Assembly (NCBI RefSeq): GCF_003967515.1
Contig: NZ_BIFQ01000001.1
Location: forward strand, 2,976,001 to 3,040,000
Direction: 5' to 3'
From: Dictyobacter aurantiacus
Lineage (GTDB): Bacteria > Chloroflexota > Ktedonobacteria > Ktedonobacterales > Ktedonobacteraceae
DNA length: 64,000 nucleotides
The position numbers and the translations under genes are program-made. The notes beneath the pieces were generated by a model. That model saw nothing but the letters and a program-made list of their open reading frames with translations, was not told the origin of the DNA and did not search any database. Of this stretch, positions 27,890-36,588 are shown piece by piece; positions within the stretch are counted from its first letter, which is position 1; every line of letters starts with the position of its first letter.

Positions 27890-28216
27890 ATGTCCGAAGA
27901 GTTCTACAAGGCCGCTGAGCTCCGCGACCTGCGTGAAGGCAAGCTATATCCGGTAGAGGTAGATGGTGAGCCAGTCTGCCTGGTCAAGTTGGAAGGGATC
28001 GTTTACGCCTTTACCGACAACTGCACGCACATCAGTGGTCCCCTCAATCAAGGGGACTTCGATGGCTGTGCCGTCACCTGCCCCTGGCACGGCGCCCGCT
28101 TTGATGTGCGCAGCGGCAAGGTTCTACGTGGTCCTGCGCGGCAGGACATCTACACCTATCCAGTCAAAGTAGAGGGCGAAGATATCTACATCGGCCTCCC
28201 TCCTGAAGAAGAATAA
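27890..28216 (+). CDS. Rieske-type [2Fe-2S] ferredoxin
   Basis: 108 residues. The two cluster motifs are CTHISG (CxH) and CPWHGARF (CxxH), with 16-18 residues between them, as in soluble Rieske ferredoxins of the non-haem dioxygenase and NirD type. There is no membrane anchor. It is the last gene of the suf operon, 19 bp after sufU. Small Rieske proteins are common at this place in Actinobacteria and Chloroflexi suf clusters; an electron-donor or cluster-carrier role is inferred. Long hairpin E follows after 4 bp. Confidence 0.9.
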   Translation: MSEEFYKAAELRDLREGKLYPVEVDGEPVCLVKLEGIVYAFTDNCTHISGPLNQGDFDGCAVTCPWHGARFDVRSGKVLRGPARQDIYTYPVKVEGEDIYIGLPPEEE

Positions 28217-28220
28217 ACCA

Positions 28221-28283
28221 GCGTGTTCACGAAAAAGGAGCGGGCGGCGTCACACGCCGCCCGCTCCTTTTTCGTGAACACGC
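28221..28283. terminator. Long perfect inverted repeat E (30-bp arms, 3-nt loop), suf terminator
   Basis: Arms 28221-28250 and 28254-28283, no mismatch. The inner GC stem (GGAGCGGGCGGCGT) is flanked by A5 on one side and T5 on the other, both within the arms, so it can work as an intrinsic terminator in both directions. The stem then continues for 10 more pairs. Confidence 0.85.
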
Positions 28284-28305
28284 ATCATACTATTCTCAGC
28301 TGCTA

Positions 28306-28334
28306 TTGACAGTTGTAGAAGAGCACCATACAAT
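28306..28334 (+). promoter_or_regulatory. Near-consensus sigma-70-type promoter
   Basis: TTGACA (28306-28311), 17 nt, TACAAT (28329-28334), 44 bp before the YdjM-like start. Confidence 0.75.
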
Positions 28335-28377
28335 TTCTGTGACATAATCTATTTTCTCGCCATTGAAAGGATGTTAC

Positions 28378-28977
28378 ATGCAAGGTCGCTCACATCTCTT
28401 AGTTGGCCTCGCCGCGGGTGTTGTCATCGATAGCATATTTCATCTAAGCGGTCCGCCGCTCACGGGGGCACATGAGGTTTCCCTGAACCTGCTGGTCGAT
28501 AAAGGGGTCTATTACTTTGCCGTCGGGTTGGGCGCGCTCCTGCCTGATATCGATAATGCGCGCAGCACTCTGGGCCAGAAGCTGGGCGTGATCAGCAAAG
28601 GTATTCAGAGACTGGCGGGACATCGCACATTTTTTCATAGCTTAATGGGGTTGGCCTTTGGCTCATTGCTTGCCATCGGTCTGGAACGAGTGGTAAGCTA
28701 TCTGCTGGAATTACGAGGGTACCAGTTTCCCGCGCACTTTGTTTCCAGCTCGCATGTCTTCTTCTTTGGCGTCCTGTTTGGCTGCATCTTCCATATCGCG
28801 GCGGACGCTCTGACGCTGGGAGGCGTGCCGTTGCTCTGGCCTCTCAAACAGCGTTTTGGTTTTCCCCCCGACTCTCACTGGCGCTTCCGCACGGGGAGCT
28901 GGCCCGAATTTGTGATTGTCTGGGTGATTATGATTTTAGTCGCTTTAGGTGTTTATAATTCAGTGATAGCGATTTAA
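28378..28977 (+). CDS. YdjM/LexA-binding-like membrane metal-dependent hydrolase
   Basis: 199 residues from the ATG at 28378 (AAAGGATG upstream). The pattern GRSHLLVGLAAG, LGALLPDIDNARSTLG and GHRTFFHSLMG, then HIAADALTLGGVPLLWP, is that of the DUF457/YdjM family, in which His and Asp residues near four membrane segments are thought to bind metal. E. coli YdjM is induced in the SOS response. The substrate is unknown. It has its own promoter and the DUF2079 gene follows after 43 bp. Confidence 0.82.
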   Translation: MQGRSHLLVGLAAGVVIDSIFHLSGPPLTGAHEVSLNLLVDKGVYYFAVGLGALLPDIDNARSTLGQKLGVISKGIQRLAGHRTFFHSLMGLAFGSLLAIGLERVVSYLLELRGYQFPAHFVSSSHVFFFGVLFGCIFHIAADALTLGGVPLLWPLKQRFGFPPDSHWRFRTGSWPEFVIVWVIMILVALGVYNSVIAI

Positions 28978-29020
28978 TGCTATTAAATGCGCGCATACCG
29001 CACGTGTATTCAGGAATGAC

Positions 29021-30796
29021 ATGATAAAACGTGTAAGCTTTGGTTCATACTTTTCACTATTGGCACAAAAACGTATCGCCTGGTTGCTCCTGGCGCTGAT
29101 GGTAGTTGCCTATATTATCATACTGGGCTATCAATCCGTCCTGCGCTACGCTGTGTTTAAGGCTACGGCTTTCGACCTGGGAAATATGGACCAGGCAACC
29201 TGGAATACGCTGCATGGCCATTTCGTAGAATTTACCAATCATTCAGATAACTGGTACGGGGCGCCGATTCGCCTGGCCCAGCACGTAGAGCCGATCTTTC
29301 TGCTGCTGGCCGGACTGTATGCTTTCGGTGCCGATCCGCGTATCCTGCTGATCTTCCAGACCGTCATGCTGGCGGCCGGGGCCGTGCCGGTCTTTTTGCT
29401 GGCGCGCAAGTCGCTGCCGACGCTGCCGCTGCTGGCGCCTATCATGGTGCTCGGCTATCTGCTGGCGCCCGCTGTCCTGGGTGAGAATCTCTTCGACTTT
29501 CATCCCGTGACCCTGGTGACACCACTCTTTCTCTTTGCTGTATTGGCGTTGACCTATCGCAAACTGGTCTGGTTTGTGATTATCTGTATCCTGGCGGCGG
29601 CCTGTAAAGAAGAGATGGGGGCTGTGGTGGCCTTGCTAGCGCTGGTAGCGATCTGGAAGTACCGCATTCCGCGCCTGGGAGCGGTAATTTTTGTCGGAGG
29701 CATTGTCTGGACCCTGCTGGCATTCCTGGTCATCAAGCCGCACTTTAATGTGGGGGCGCAGCAGGATAACTACTGGTATCGCTACGAGGCGCTGGGACCC
29801 TCCCCGGTAGCAGCCATCTTCAACATTCTGGGCCATCCCTGGATCGTCTTTGGTGTTCTGATTACGCTGGACCGTATTTACTACCTGGCCAGCCTGCTAC
29901 GCAGTACCGGTTTTATCGCCCTGCTGGCCCCCGAATGGCTAATTCCCACCTTGCCCTCGCTGGCCATCAACCTGCTGACCTCCGAATCGTTTCAGCACAA
30001 CGGCGTCTACCACTATCACGCGGCCATCATCCCCTTTGTGATTATCGCCGCCATTCATGGCACTCGGCGCATCTACTATTACTGGTATGGACTGCGCGAA
30101 GAGACGGCCGAGCAGCAACTCTACCGCGAAGAGGTGGCGCTGGGCCGCAAGGCCTATGGTCCTGCCAAACCACTGCCGGGCACCGCCGCTCTGCTGGGCT
30201 GGCTGAGGAAAAGCGCTGTCCGCGTCTGGTCCTGGTTAACCACGGGCTGGCGCTGGCTGGTGGCCCTTCTGCGCCTATCAACGCTGCTCAATGGCTGGCA
30301 GAGGCGCAGGAAGCTCATGCGCCTGCGTGTGAAGGACCTTGCGGCCTATATGCCCGCGTCCTGGCTACAGGGTGCCCTGTCAGTCTGGATCGTCTGCATG
30401 ATCGTATTAAATATTGTAGTGATCTGGCCGCTGTTAAATAGCTTTCTGGCCGATCACACCCCGGGTCCGCGTGAGCAGCACATCCAGCAGTTACTGAACA
30501 TGATCCCGCCCGACGCGGTTGTATCGGCGGGCGGCAATATCAATCCGCACCTGACAGAGAGACGCTATGTGACGGTATTCCCCGAGCTAACCGTGGCCAC
30601 CTTTACGCGCGGCCAGGATAAGCTGGTGGATTACGTAATTGTTGATCTGGATAATGCATCGCCTGAAAATAAAGCTTTTTCGAATAACTTTCTGGATGTA
30701 TTAAATCAGATACAGCGCACAGGAGAATTCAGGCCGATTGCACAGGCGGACGGAGTTATACTGCTGGTAAGAGAAAAAAATATAGCGCAGCGGTAA
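29021..30796 (+). CDS. DUF2079 family multi-pass membrane protein
   Basis: 591 residues with about ten hydrophobic segments. The signature FDLGNMDQATWNTLHGH near residue 50 and HVEPIFLLLAGLYAFGADPR near residue 88 identify DUF2079. The arrangement resembles lipid-linked-sugar glycosyltransferases of the GT-C/ArnT-like type (acidic DxxN/D loop after the first membrane helix), so it may glycosylate cell-envelope components; that is a structural analogy only. A soluble basic loop at about 360-450 is longer than in relatives. AGGAAT precedes the ATG. Confidence 0.85.
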   Translation: MIKRVSFGSYFSLLAQKRIAWLLLALMVVAYIIILGYQSVLRYAVFKATAFDLGNMDQATWNTLHGHFVEFTNHSDNWYGAPIRLAQHVEPIFLLLAGLYAFGADPRILLIFQTVMLAAGAVPVFLLARKSLPTLPLLAPIMVLGYLLAPAVLGENLFDFHPVTLVTPLFLFAVLALTYRKLVWFVIICILAAACKEEMGAVVALLALVAIWKYRIPRLGAVIFVGGIVWTLLAFLVIKPHFNVGAQQDNYWYRYEALGPSPVAAIFNILGHPWIVFGVLITLDRIYYLASLLRSTGFIALLAPEWLIPTLPSLAINLLTSESFQHNGVYHYHAAIIPFVIIAAIHGTRRIYYYWYGLREETAEQQLYREEVALGRKAYGPAKPLPGTAALLGWLRKSAVRVWSWLTTGWRWLVALLRLSTLLNGWQRRRKLMRLRVKDLAAYMPASWLQGALSVWIVCMIVLNIVVIWPLLNSFLADHTPGPREQHIQQLLNMIPPDAVVSAGGNINPHLTERRYVTVFPELTVATFTRGQDKLVDYVIVDLDNASPENKAFSNNFLDVLNQIQRTGEFRPIAQADGVILLVREKNIAQR

Positions 30797-30803
30797 AAAA
30801 GAG

Positions 30804-30812
30804 TGTTATAAT
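30804..30812 (+). promoter_or_regulatory. Extended -10 promoter TGTTATAAT
   Basis: TG at 30804-30805 and TATAAT at 30807-30812, 66 bp before the YggT start. The same GTGTTATAAT string precedes der. Confidence 0.5.
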
Positions 30813-30878
30813 TTGCGTGGTATATGCTGTTATTCCGTGTTTACGCGAGCTTGACTTTACAGATGAGAGGATTGCAGG

Positions 30879-31379
30879 ATGCCTAATAATCCGTATCCCG
30901 ATGAACCTACTCGTGCCCAGCCACCGACTGATGTACTACCTCAGCGCGAGCGTATGGCGGACCTGCCAACCAGGTCCGCGCCACCACCTATGTCTTCAGC
31001 GCCTCAGCGCGAGACGGATGCAGAGGTCGAGAACGCAGAGACACGCCAGGAAGAGGCGCGAACGGTTCGTTACGCCATTGGAAAATTAAACGACTTTCTG
31101 CAGTGGTTCCTGGTCGTACTTGAGGTAACGCTGGCCATACGTTTCTTCCTGAAGCTGATCGGTGCATTGCAGGCCAATTTATTCGTGGGCTTTTTGTACT
31201 CGTTGACAGATATTGTCCTATTCCCATTTGCCAACATCGTCAATTCATTGAAGGTGCAGGGTGGTCAGGAATTTGAGTGGTCAACGCTGATCGCTATGCT
31301 CATCTACTGGTTGATCTTCTGGGCTGTGCGGCGCTTCCTGAGCATCCTTATCTCCAGCCCCGAAGACCCCACCAGCTAA
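30879..31379 (+). CDS. YggT-family membrane protein
   Basis: 166 residues. The first 65 are polar and Pro/Glu-rich, unlike standard YggT. A single YGGT module with two to three membrane helices follows: FLQWFLVVLEVTLAIRFFLK, then LYSLTDIVLFPFANIV, then LIAMLIYWLIFWAVRRFL. YggT proteins are linked to cell division, osmotic shock survival and chloroplast CCB3-type haem assembly, but the precise role is unknown. A normal rho-independent terminator follows at 31415. Confidence 0.82.
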   Translation: MPNNPYPDEPTRAQPPTDVLPQRERMADLPTRSAPPPMSSAPQRETDAEVENAETRQEEARTVRYAIGKLNDFLQWFLVVLEVTLAIRFFLKLIGALQANLFVGFLYSLTDIVLFPFANIVNSLKVQGGQEFEWSTLIAMLIYWLIFWAVRRFLSILISSPEDPTS

Positions 31380-31414
31380 CCGCACTCATACGTTTTTCAT
31401 CAACGGCCAATACT

Positions 31415-31459
31415 GCCCGGTCCCGTCGCATATTCACGCGGCGGGATCGGGCTTTTTTT
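31415..31459 (+). terminator. Canonical intrinsic terminator after yggT-like gene
   Basis: Stem 31415-31429 with 31438-31452 (GCCCGGTCCCGTCGC against GCGGCGGGATCGGGC, with G.U pairs), 8-nt loop, followed by seven Ts. Confidence 0.85.
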
Positions 31460-31495
31460 ATTGGAAAATGGTGCCGTTGGTGGAACGAGCGCGCC

Positions 31496-31546
31496 CGGGC
31501 ACGGGGCTGCTGCGCGGTATAAGCCGGGGCAAGCCCGGCACCTACG
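31496..31546 (+). repeat. Dispersed repeat type A, copy 1
   Basis: About 50 nt, CGGGCACGGGGCTGCTGCGC ... GGGGCAAGCCCGGCACCTACG. Copy 2 is at 34567-34615. It ends 7 bp before long inverted repeat F. Both copies share the end CACCTACG with the type B repeats. Confidence 0.75.
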
Positions 31547-31553
31547 ACCCTCG

Positions 31554-31643
31554 TTAACACTACCATTACCATTATGATGGTGCCCAAAAACGGACCAACT
31601 GGTCCGTTTTTGGGCACCATCATAATGGTAATGGTAGTGTTAA
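31554..31643. repeat. Long perfect inverted repeat F (44-bp arms, 2-nt centre)
   Basis: Arms 31554-31597 and 31600-31643, no mismatch. The tip CGGACCA is flanked by A5/T5 inside the arms, so U-tracts exist on both strands. It follows a separate normal terminator by 94 bp and lies 37 bp before the amidase start. Confidence 0.9.
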
Positions 31644-31680
31644 TACTATTTCTTTGCATTTCAGAGAAAGAGCCTCTTTT

Positions 31681-33504
31681 ATGTGCATACAAAAGCTGCT
31701 CAGGTTATCTCGCTCGTGTATTATAATTGTGCTTGTCGCATTACTGGTCATCGCTGGAGGGTTGAGGGGAATGTGGAACGGCCAGCCGACGCGGGCGGCT
31801 AGCAATATCAACCAGGTTTTCGCGCAGGCCGCTGCTGATTTCGCTGTGCCAGTTCCTCTGCTGAAAGCGCTCTGCTACATGGAGGGTCATCTGGGCAACC
31901 ATGGAGGAACGGCCAGCATCGATGGAGGATATGGGTGTATGCACCTGATGGCGACGCGGGACAGTGATAGCCTGACGTTAGCTGCTAGAGATCTCAAAGT
32001 TGATCCAGCTCTCCTCAAAACAGATCTGGCCACCAATATCAGGGGAGGAGCGTCCGTCCTGCGCGACTACTGGGGGCAGCTTTTTCCCGGCCGCGCTCCC
32101 GCCACGTCCCTGGATGCCTGGTATGGAGTATTGAGCGCGTACAGTGGCGCCTCCACGCTCTCAGTAGCTCATATGTATGCCGATGCCGTTTATAAGCTCG
32201 TTAACCGGGGATTTGTGGCGCGCGCGGAGACGGGTGAGATCGTTACCCTGGCGGCTCAACATGTGGTGCCGCGCATCACTGCCGCCCTTTCTCATGCTGC
32301 AAAATATACACCAATTGGCGCTATGGCGCTCATGCAACCGGATAGTGCGTTCCTGCCTCACGGCTGCTCGCGCACAGGTGATACTGATTATCCGGGCGCC
32401 ATCAATTGCATCCTGGACCCTGATAAATTTGACTGCAATAGCGTCGATGACAACGATCCTTGTAACTATGAAAGCGCCGTTCGTCCGGCGGACTATCCCG
32501 TTGATTTTGTGGGCATCCATGATGCCGAAGGAAGCCTCGTTGACACTATTAACTATTTTCACAACGTCAACAGCGCTGTCAGCAGCCATTATATCGTGGA
32601 TACCGATGGCACGGTCTATCAGATCGTGCATGATAACGACATCGCCTACCACATAGGCAACTACTGGTATAATCAGCACGCTATCGGCGTTGAACACGTT
32701 GGTTATGCCGCCACGGGCTATCAATGGTACAATACCGCCATGTATATGTCTTCCGCCAGACTGGTCGCCTACCTGCTCAACAAATACCACCTGCCGCTTG
32801 ATCGTTCCCATGTCATTGGCCATGGGGACGTGCCCGCGCCCTCTGTCGCCCTGATGCCTAACCATGTGGATCCTGGTCCCTACTGGCTCTGGGGTTATTA
32901 CTTTAACCTGATCAACGCCATGGGCGTCCCCTTTGCGCATAATACCGCCTTCAGCACGAACGTCATCTCTATCGATCCGCCATTTGATCGTCTGCCTGTT
33001 GGACAGGGGGGACACGAAACGGCGGCCAATTACAACTTCTTCTCCCTCTACAACGGACCCGGTACGGACACAGGATTGATCCCCCACGCGGGCAACAGCA
33101 CAACAGATGAAACCAGCAACATTGGGCCCGGTGTCAGCTACGCCTATACCGCAGTCGTCAAGGACCAGGCTGGTACCGGCATGACCATGTATCGCATCTG
33201 GTATGGCGTTGAAGCCCACCTCAAAGATAAAAAGCCGAGCCGATTATGCAGCGCTCGCCAGGCCTGGTTGGCGGTTCCAGCATATGCCGTCAATCGCGGC
33301 ATCGGGATGGCGGTAGTGCTGGGAACCGCGACCAAAGTATATAGCAAGCCCGAGCAGAAGAGCGACGATCAGATCGGTGACGCGCCCCAGGGAGCTATCT
33401 TCGTTTCCGGACTCGGAGTACTGAACGATAAAAACATTTACTGGTACGAGATCAACTTTAATCATCGTCAGGCCTGGATACCTGAGAGCGCCGTCACCCT
33501 CTAG
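31681..33504 (+). CDS. Exported N-acetylmuramoyl-L-alanine amidase with lysozyme-like N-domain
   Basis: 607 residues from the ATG at 31681. A signal peptide covers residues 1-35. Residues about 40-180 (VPVPLLKALCYMEGHLGNHG, then YGCMHLM) resemble a lytic-transglycosylase or lysozyme-like fold. Residues about 275-415 form an Amidase_2/PGRP domain: VGIHDAEGSL, SSHYIVDTDGTVYQIV, IGVEHVG and HVDPGPYW supply the zinc ligands and catalytic residues. The C-terminal 170 residues contain a possible SH3-like cell-wall domain (SRLCSARQAWLAVPAY to the end). It likely cleaves the peptide from peptidoglycan outside the membrane. The ribosome site is weak, so the start may vary. Confidence 0.85.
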   Translation: MCIQKLLRLSRSCIIIVLVALLVIAGGLRGMWNGQPTRAASNINQVFAQAAADFAVPVPLLKALCYMEGHLGNHGGTASIDGGYGCMHLMATRDSDSLTLAARDLKVDPALLKTDLATNIRGGASVLRDYWGQLFPGRAPATSLDAWYGVLSAYSGASTLSVAHMYADAVYKLVNRGFVARAETGEIVTLAAQHVVPRITAALSHAAKYTPIGAMALMQPDSAFLPHGCSRTGDTDYPGAINCILDPDKFDCNSVDDNDPCNYESAVRPADYPVDFVGIHDAEGSLVDTINYFHNVNSAVSSHYIVDTDGTVYQIVHDNDIAYHIGNYWYNQHAIGVEHVGYAATGYQWYNTAMYMSSARLVAYLLNKYHLPLDRSHVIGHGDVPAPSVALMPNHVDPGPYWLWGYYFNLINAMGVPFAHNTAFSTNVISIDPPFDRLPVGQGGHETAANYNFFSLYNGPGTDTGLIPHAGNSTTDETSNIGPGVSYAYTAVVKDQAGTGMTMYRIWYGVEAHLKDKKPSRLCSARQAWLAVPAYAVNRGIGMAVVLGTATKVYSKPEQKSDDQIGDAPQGAIFVSGLGVLNDKNIYWYEINFNHRQAWIPESAVTL

Positions 33505-33589
33505 AACACGCACATCGTCATTAAAATTTGGAGCAATCTACCACACTGGCAAGCAATGTGATATACTTTTTGCTACCAGGAGGTGCATT

Positions 33590-34528
33590 TTGGACGACTT
33601 GAGTATCTTCAGCGGGAACGCAAACCGTCCGCTGGCAGCAGCCATATGCCGGCATCTGCGAATTCCTCTGGGAGATGCAGATGTGTTTCAGTTCAGTAAC
33701 GAAAATATCTTTGTCAAGATCAACGAAAATGTTCGTGGCCGTGATGTTTTTGTAATTCAGCCGTTCAGTACACCCGTCAATCGTTCAATTATGGAATTGC
33801 TGATCATGCTCGATGCGTTGAAACGAGCATCGGCGGCCCGCATTACCGCGGTAATTCCTTACTATGCATATGGACGTACCGATAAAAAAGACCAGCCCCG
33901 CGTACCGATCACGGCTCGGCTGATCGCCGATTGTATTACCGTTGCCGGCGCGGATAGAGTTCTGACCATGGATATGCATGCTGGGCAGATCCAGGGTTTT
34001 TTTAATATTCCCGTTGATGAGCTAACAGCCCAGATTATTCAGGCGCGCTATTTTGCCGAGAAAGATCTCCAGAATTTTACTGTCGTATCGGCCGACGAAG
34101 GTTTTGCCAAGAAGGCACGCAGACTGGCGGATCGCCTGGACGCTCCTCTGGCTATTGTAGAGAAGAGGCGCCTGGGAAATAACAGCATCGCCGAGGCGAT
34201 GGGCATCATTGGCAACGTCGAAGGCCGCAACGCCTTGATTGTAGATGATGAGATCGACACGGCCGGTTCGCTCACACAGGCTGTGCGTGTCGTACATGAG
34301 GGAGGCGCGCTGGACATTTATTGTTGTGCCACCCATGGTATTTTTTCTGGCTCGGCCCTTGAACGTCTCCGGAAAGCACCCATTAAAGAGATTGTGATTA
34401 CCGATTCTATCCCATCTCCTGATTCGGCCCTTTTGCCCAATCTGACAGTGCTCTCTGTATCTGAACTGATAGCTGGCACTATCAGCCGCATCCACGATGG
34501 TCGTTCGGTATCTGAATTATTCCGGTAA
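33590..34528 (+). CDS. prs: Ribose-phosphate pyrophosphokinase (PRPP synthetase)
   Basis: 312 residues; the start is TTG at 33590 with a perfect AGGAGG 5 nt upstream. Prs makes PRPP from ribose-5-phosphate and ATP for nucleotide, His and Trp synthesis. Conserved elements: SGNANRPLA, VFVIQPFSTPVNRSIMELLI, the ATP loop ITAVIPYYAYGRTDKKDQPR, the metal-binding DMHAGQIQGFFNIPVD and the PRPP loop ALIVDDEIDTAGSL. In many homologues the last reads DDMIDTAGT; here it is DEIDTAGS. It is a single gene followed by repeat A copy 2. Confidence 0.96.
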   Translation: MDDLSIFSGNANRPLAAAICRHLRIPLGDADVFQFSNENIFVKINENVRGRDVFVIQPFSTPVNRSIMELLIMLDALKRASAARITAVIPYYAYGRTDKKDQPRVPITARLIADCITVAGADRVLTMDMHAGQIQGFFNIPVDELTAQIIQARYFAEKDLQNFTVVSADEGFAKKARRLADRLDAPLAIVEKRRLGNNSIAEAMGIIGNVEGRNALIVDDEIDTAGSLTQAVRVVHEGGALDIYCCATHGIFSGSALERLRKAPIKEIVITDSIPSPDSALLPNLTVLSVSELIAGTISRIHDGRSVSELFR

Positions 34529-34566
34529 TCTAGGAACGGTCCCATGTTGAAGGAAGCGTGGGTGCT

Positions 34567-34615
34567 CGGGCACGGGGCCGCTGCGCGGCAAACTGGGGCA
34601 AGCCCGGCACCTACG
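34567..34615 (+). repeat. Dispersed repeat type A, copy 2
   Basis: CGGGCACGGGGCCGCTGCGC ... GGGGCAAGCCCGGCACCTACG, closely matching 31496-31546 with one small deletion. It lies 38 bp after the prs stop and 47 bp before inverted repeat G. Confidence 0.75.
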
Positions 34616-34662
34616 GCGGCAAAGTGGGCACGTTCTTGTTTCTTCTTCTCTTCCCTTATATA

Positions 34663-34724
34663 TTTTTGTATTGGTGTATGAGGGGGTGCGCATTAGCGCA
34701 CCCCCTCATACACCAATACAAAAA
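34663..34724. repeat. Long perfect inverted repeat G (29-bp arms, 4-nt loop)
   Basis: Arms 34663-34691 and 34696-34724, no mismatch, loop ATTA. The GC tip (GAGGGGGTGCGC) is followed by ATACACC, so no U-tract directly follows the tip; five Ts/As occur at the base. It lies between prs and der. Confidence 0.88.
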
Positions 34725-34835
34725 ACCAGCGCGGCCGCGCATGCGGACGCCCATGCGGGGGCGCTTAGCTTACCTGCAAGAGGAACGTCTGGCACTTGTA
34801 TGAGAATTCCGCCCGCAGAGGGCGATGGTAGATTG

Positions 34836-34844
34836 TGTTATAAT
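34836..34844 (+). promoter_or_regulatory. Extended -10 promoter TGTTATAAT for der
   Basis: TG at 34836-34837, TATAAT at 34839-34844, 79 bp before the der start. No good -35 is present, as expected for an extended -10 element. Confidence 0.55.
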
Positions 34845-34923
34845 ACCCACGCGCTGCGCCCGGAAAGGGCGCGGGTACGCGATAGAGGAATGTTTTGCAC
34901 CAGGAAAGGGTGGAGGGGCATTT

Positions 34924-36348
34924 ATGAAGCCGCTTGTTGCTATTGTTGGCCGACCAAACGTCGGCAAATCCACATTTTTTAATCGTATGATTGGCGAGCG
35001 TCTCGCCATTGTTGAAGATATGCCGGGCACCACCCGAGATCGCCTCTATGGGGATACCGATTGGAACGGACGCGAATTTACCTTGATTGATACCGGTGGC
35101 CTGGAGCTTGGCACCGGTGTGCCCGTGGGGCAGGTTGGTTTGCATGGTCAGTCTGGTGATTTGATGGACCATGTGATGGCGCAGGCCCAGCTGGCCATTG
35201 AAGAGGCGGACGTCATTGTGTTTATGGTTGATGCGCGTTCTGGCATCACATCCGCCGATGAGGACGTGGCCCATCAATTGCGGCAGACCAGGAAGCCGGT
35301 TATCGTGGCCGCTAATAAGGCCGACAACAAAGACCGCCGTATGGACGCGGTCGAATTCTATACGCTGGGTCTGGGTGAACCCATCGTGATCTCTTCTATC
35401 CAGGGTATCGGCACCGGCGATCTGCTGGACCGTATTGTGGAGGAGCTGCCACCTGCCGAGGAGATGGAAGAAGAGGATGAAGAGGGTCTTATTCGCATCT
35501 CCATCGTCGGGCGCCCAAACGTAGGCAAGTCCTCGCTCTTGAACGCCATCACCGGCTCAAAGCGCTCCATTGTCAGCGACGTGCCGGGAACCACCCGTGA
35601 CGCGATCGACACTACCATCGAGTTCGAGGGACATAAGATCCGCCTGGTTGATACCGCCGGTATTCGTCGCCGTGGCCGCATCGGAGCTGGCGTCGAAAAG
35701 TATAGTGTGCTCCGCTCGGAGCGAGCCATTGATCGCAGTGACGTCTCCATTCTAATGCTGGACGCTACCGAGGGTTTGGCGGCCCAGGACACACATATCG
35801 CCGGAGCTATTCATGATCAGGCCAAAGGTGTCATCGTCGTCGTCAACAAATGGGACCTGGCTCAGGAGCAGCGCAAGGCCGAGCGTGAAGGCGTCTATGC
35901 CCATCCCAACGATGAGATTCAGAGCGCGGAAGAGTATCGCGAGATTCTGGCTGAAGGACTCAAATTCATTCCCTATGCCCCCATCGTGTTCGCCTCGGCC
36001 AAAACCGGCTATCACGTAAAGTCGATCCTTGAAGCAGCCATAAAAATCGCTGAGATGCGCTACCTGCGCGTGCCCACCTCGCGCCTCAACGAGCTCGTCC
36101 AGGAGGCCACGCGTCGCCATAGTCCAACTGTCATTCGCCACAAGCCATTGAAGATCTACTACGCGACGCAGGCGCGGGTCAACCCGCCCACCTTCGTCTT
36201 TTTTGTCAATGACACCGAGGCGGTCCACTTCTCGTATGAGCGCTATCTGGAGAATCGCCTGCGCGAAGCTTTTAGCTTTAGAGGCACCGCCATTCGCCTG
36301 CAGTTCAGGCCACGCTCCGCCAAAGAACAACGCGAAGACAGGCGCTGA
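34924..36348 (+). CDS. der: Ribosome-assembly GTPase Der (EngA)
   Basis: 474 residues from the ATG at 34924 (GGAGGGG upstream). Der has two tandem GTPase domains and a C-terminal KH-like domain and helps assemble the 50S subunit. Domain 1: GRPNVGKST (9-17), DMPGTTRDR, DTGG, NKAD. Domain 2: GRPNVGKSS (about 195), DVPGTTRDAIDT, DTAGI and NKWDL. KH domain from about 375. An acidic linker (EEMEEEDEEG) joins the GTPase domains. Length is slightly above the usual 440-460. It stands alone. Confidence 0.97.
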   Translation: MKPLVAIVGRPNVGKSTFFNRMIGERLAIVEDMPGTTRDRLYGDTDWNGREFTLIDTGGLELGTGVPVGQVGLHGQSGDLMDHVMAQAQLAIEEADVIVFMVDARSGITSADEDVAHQLRQTRKPVIVAANKADNKDRRMDAVEFYTLGLGEPIVISSIQGIGTGDLLDRIVEELPPAEEMEEEDEEGLIRISIVGRPNVGKSSLLNAITGSKRSIVSDVPGTTRDAIDTTIEFEGHKIRLVDTAGIRRRGRIGAGVEKYSVLRSERAIDRSDVSILMLDATEGLAAQDTHIAGAIHDQAKGVIVVVNKWDLAQEQRKAEREGVYAHPNDEIQSAEEYREILAEGLKFIPYAPIVFASAKTGYHVKSILEAAIKIAEMRYLRVPTSRLNELVQEATRRHSPTVIRHKPLKIYYATQARVNPPTFVFFVNDTEAVHFSYERYLENRLREAFSFRGTAIRLQFRPRSAKEQREDRR

Positions 36349-36435
36349 TAACTGCGACATTGCACACCTGAAATATGACACGACCTCACCTGGTCAGAGA
36401 TTGCCGCTACAACCGCAGTGCTTTTTACTGCGTAT

Positions 36436-36468
36436 ATATGATGTAACTTATAAAAAAGTACATCATAT
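36436..36468. repeat. Inverted repeat between der and the PP2C gene
   Basis: ATATGATGTA (36436-36445) pairs with TACATCATAT (36459-36468); the stem can extend inward (CTT/AAG) past one bulged A. No T-run follows, so it is an uncertain terminator or an operator 43 bp upstream of the next -35 box. Confidence 0.4.
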
Positions 36469-36510
36469 TCATGCAAAAATTATAGAAATGTGTTATTCGG
36501 CCTGCCGCAA

Positions 36511-36539
36511 TTGTCACGAATACTACTATATGCTATAGT
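36511..36539 (+). promoter_or_regulatory. Promoter of the phosphorylation-signalling cluster
   Basis: TTGTCA (36511-36516), 17 nt, TATAGT (36534-36539), 49 bp before the PP2C start. Confidence 0.7.
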
Positions 36540-36588
36540 GGACATGTAACGGACAGAGGAGTCTCCTGCTTGGGTGAGGTAATTTATT

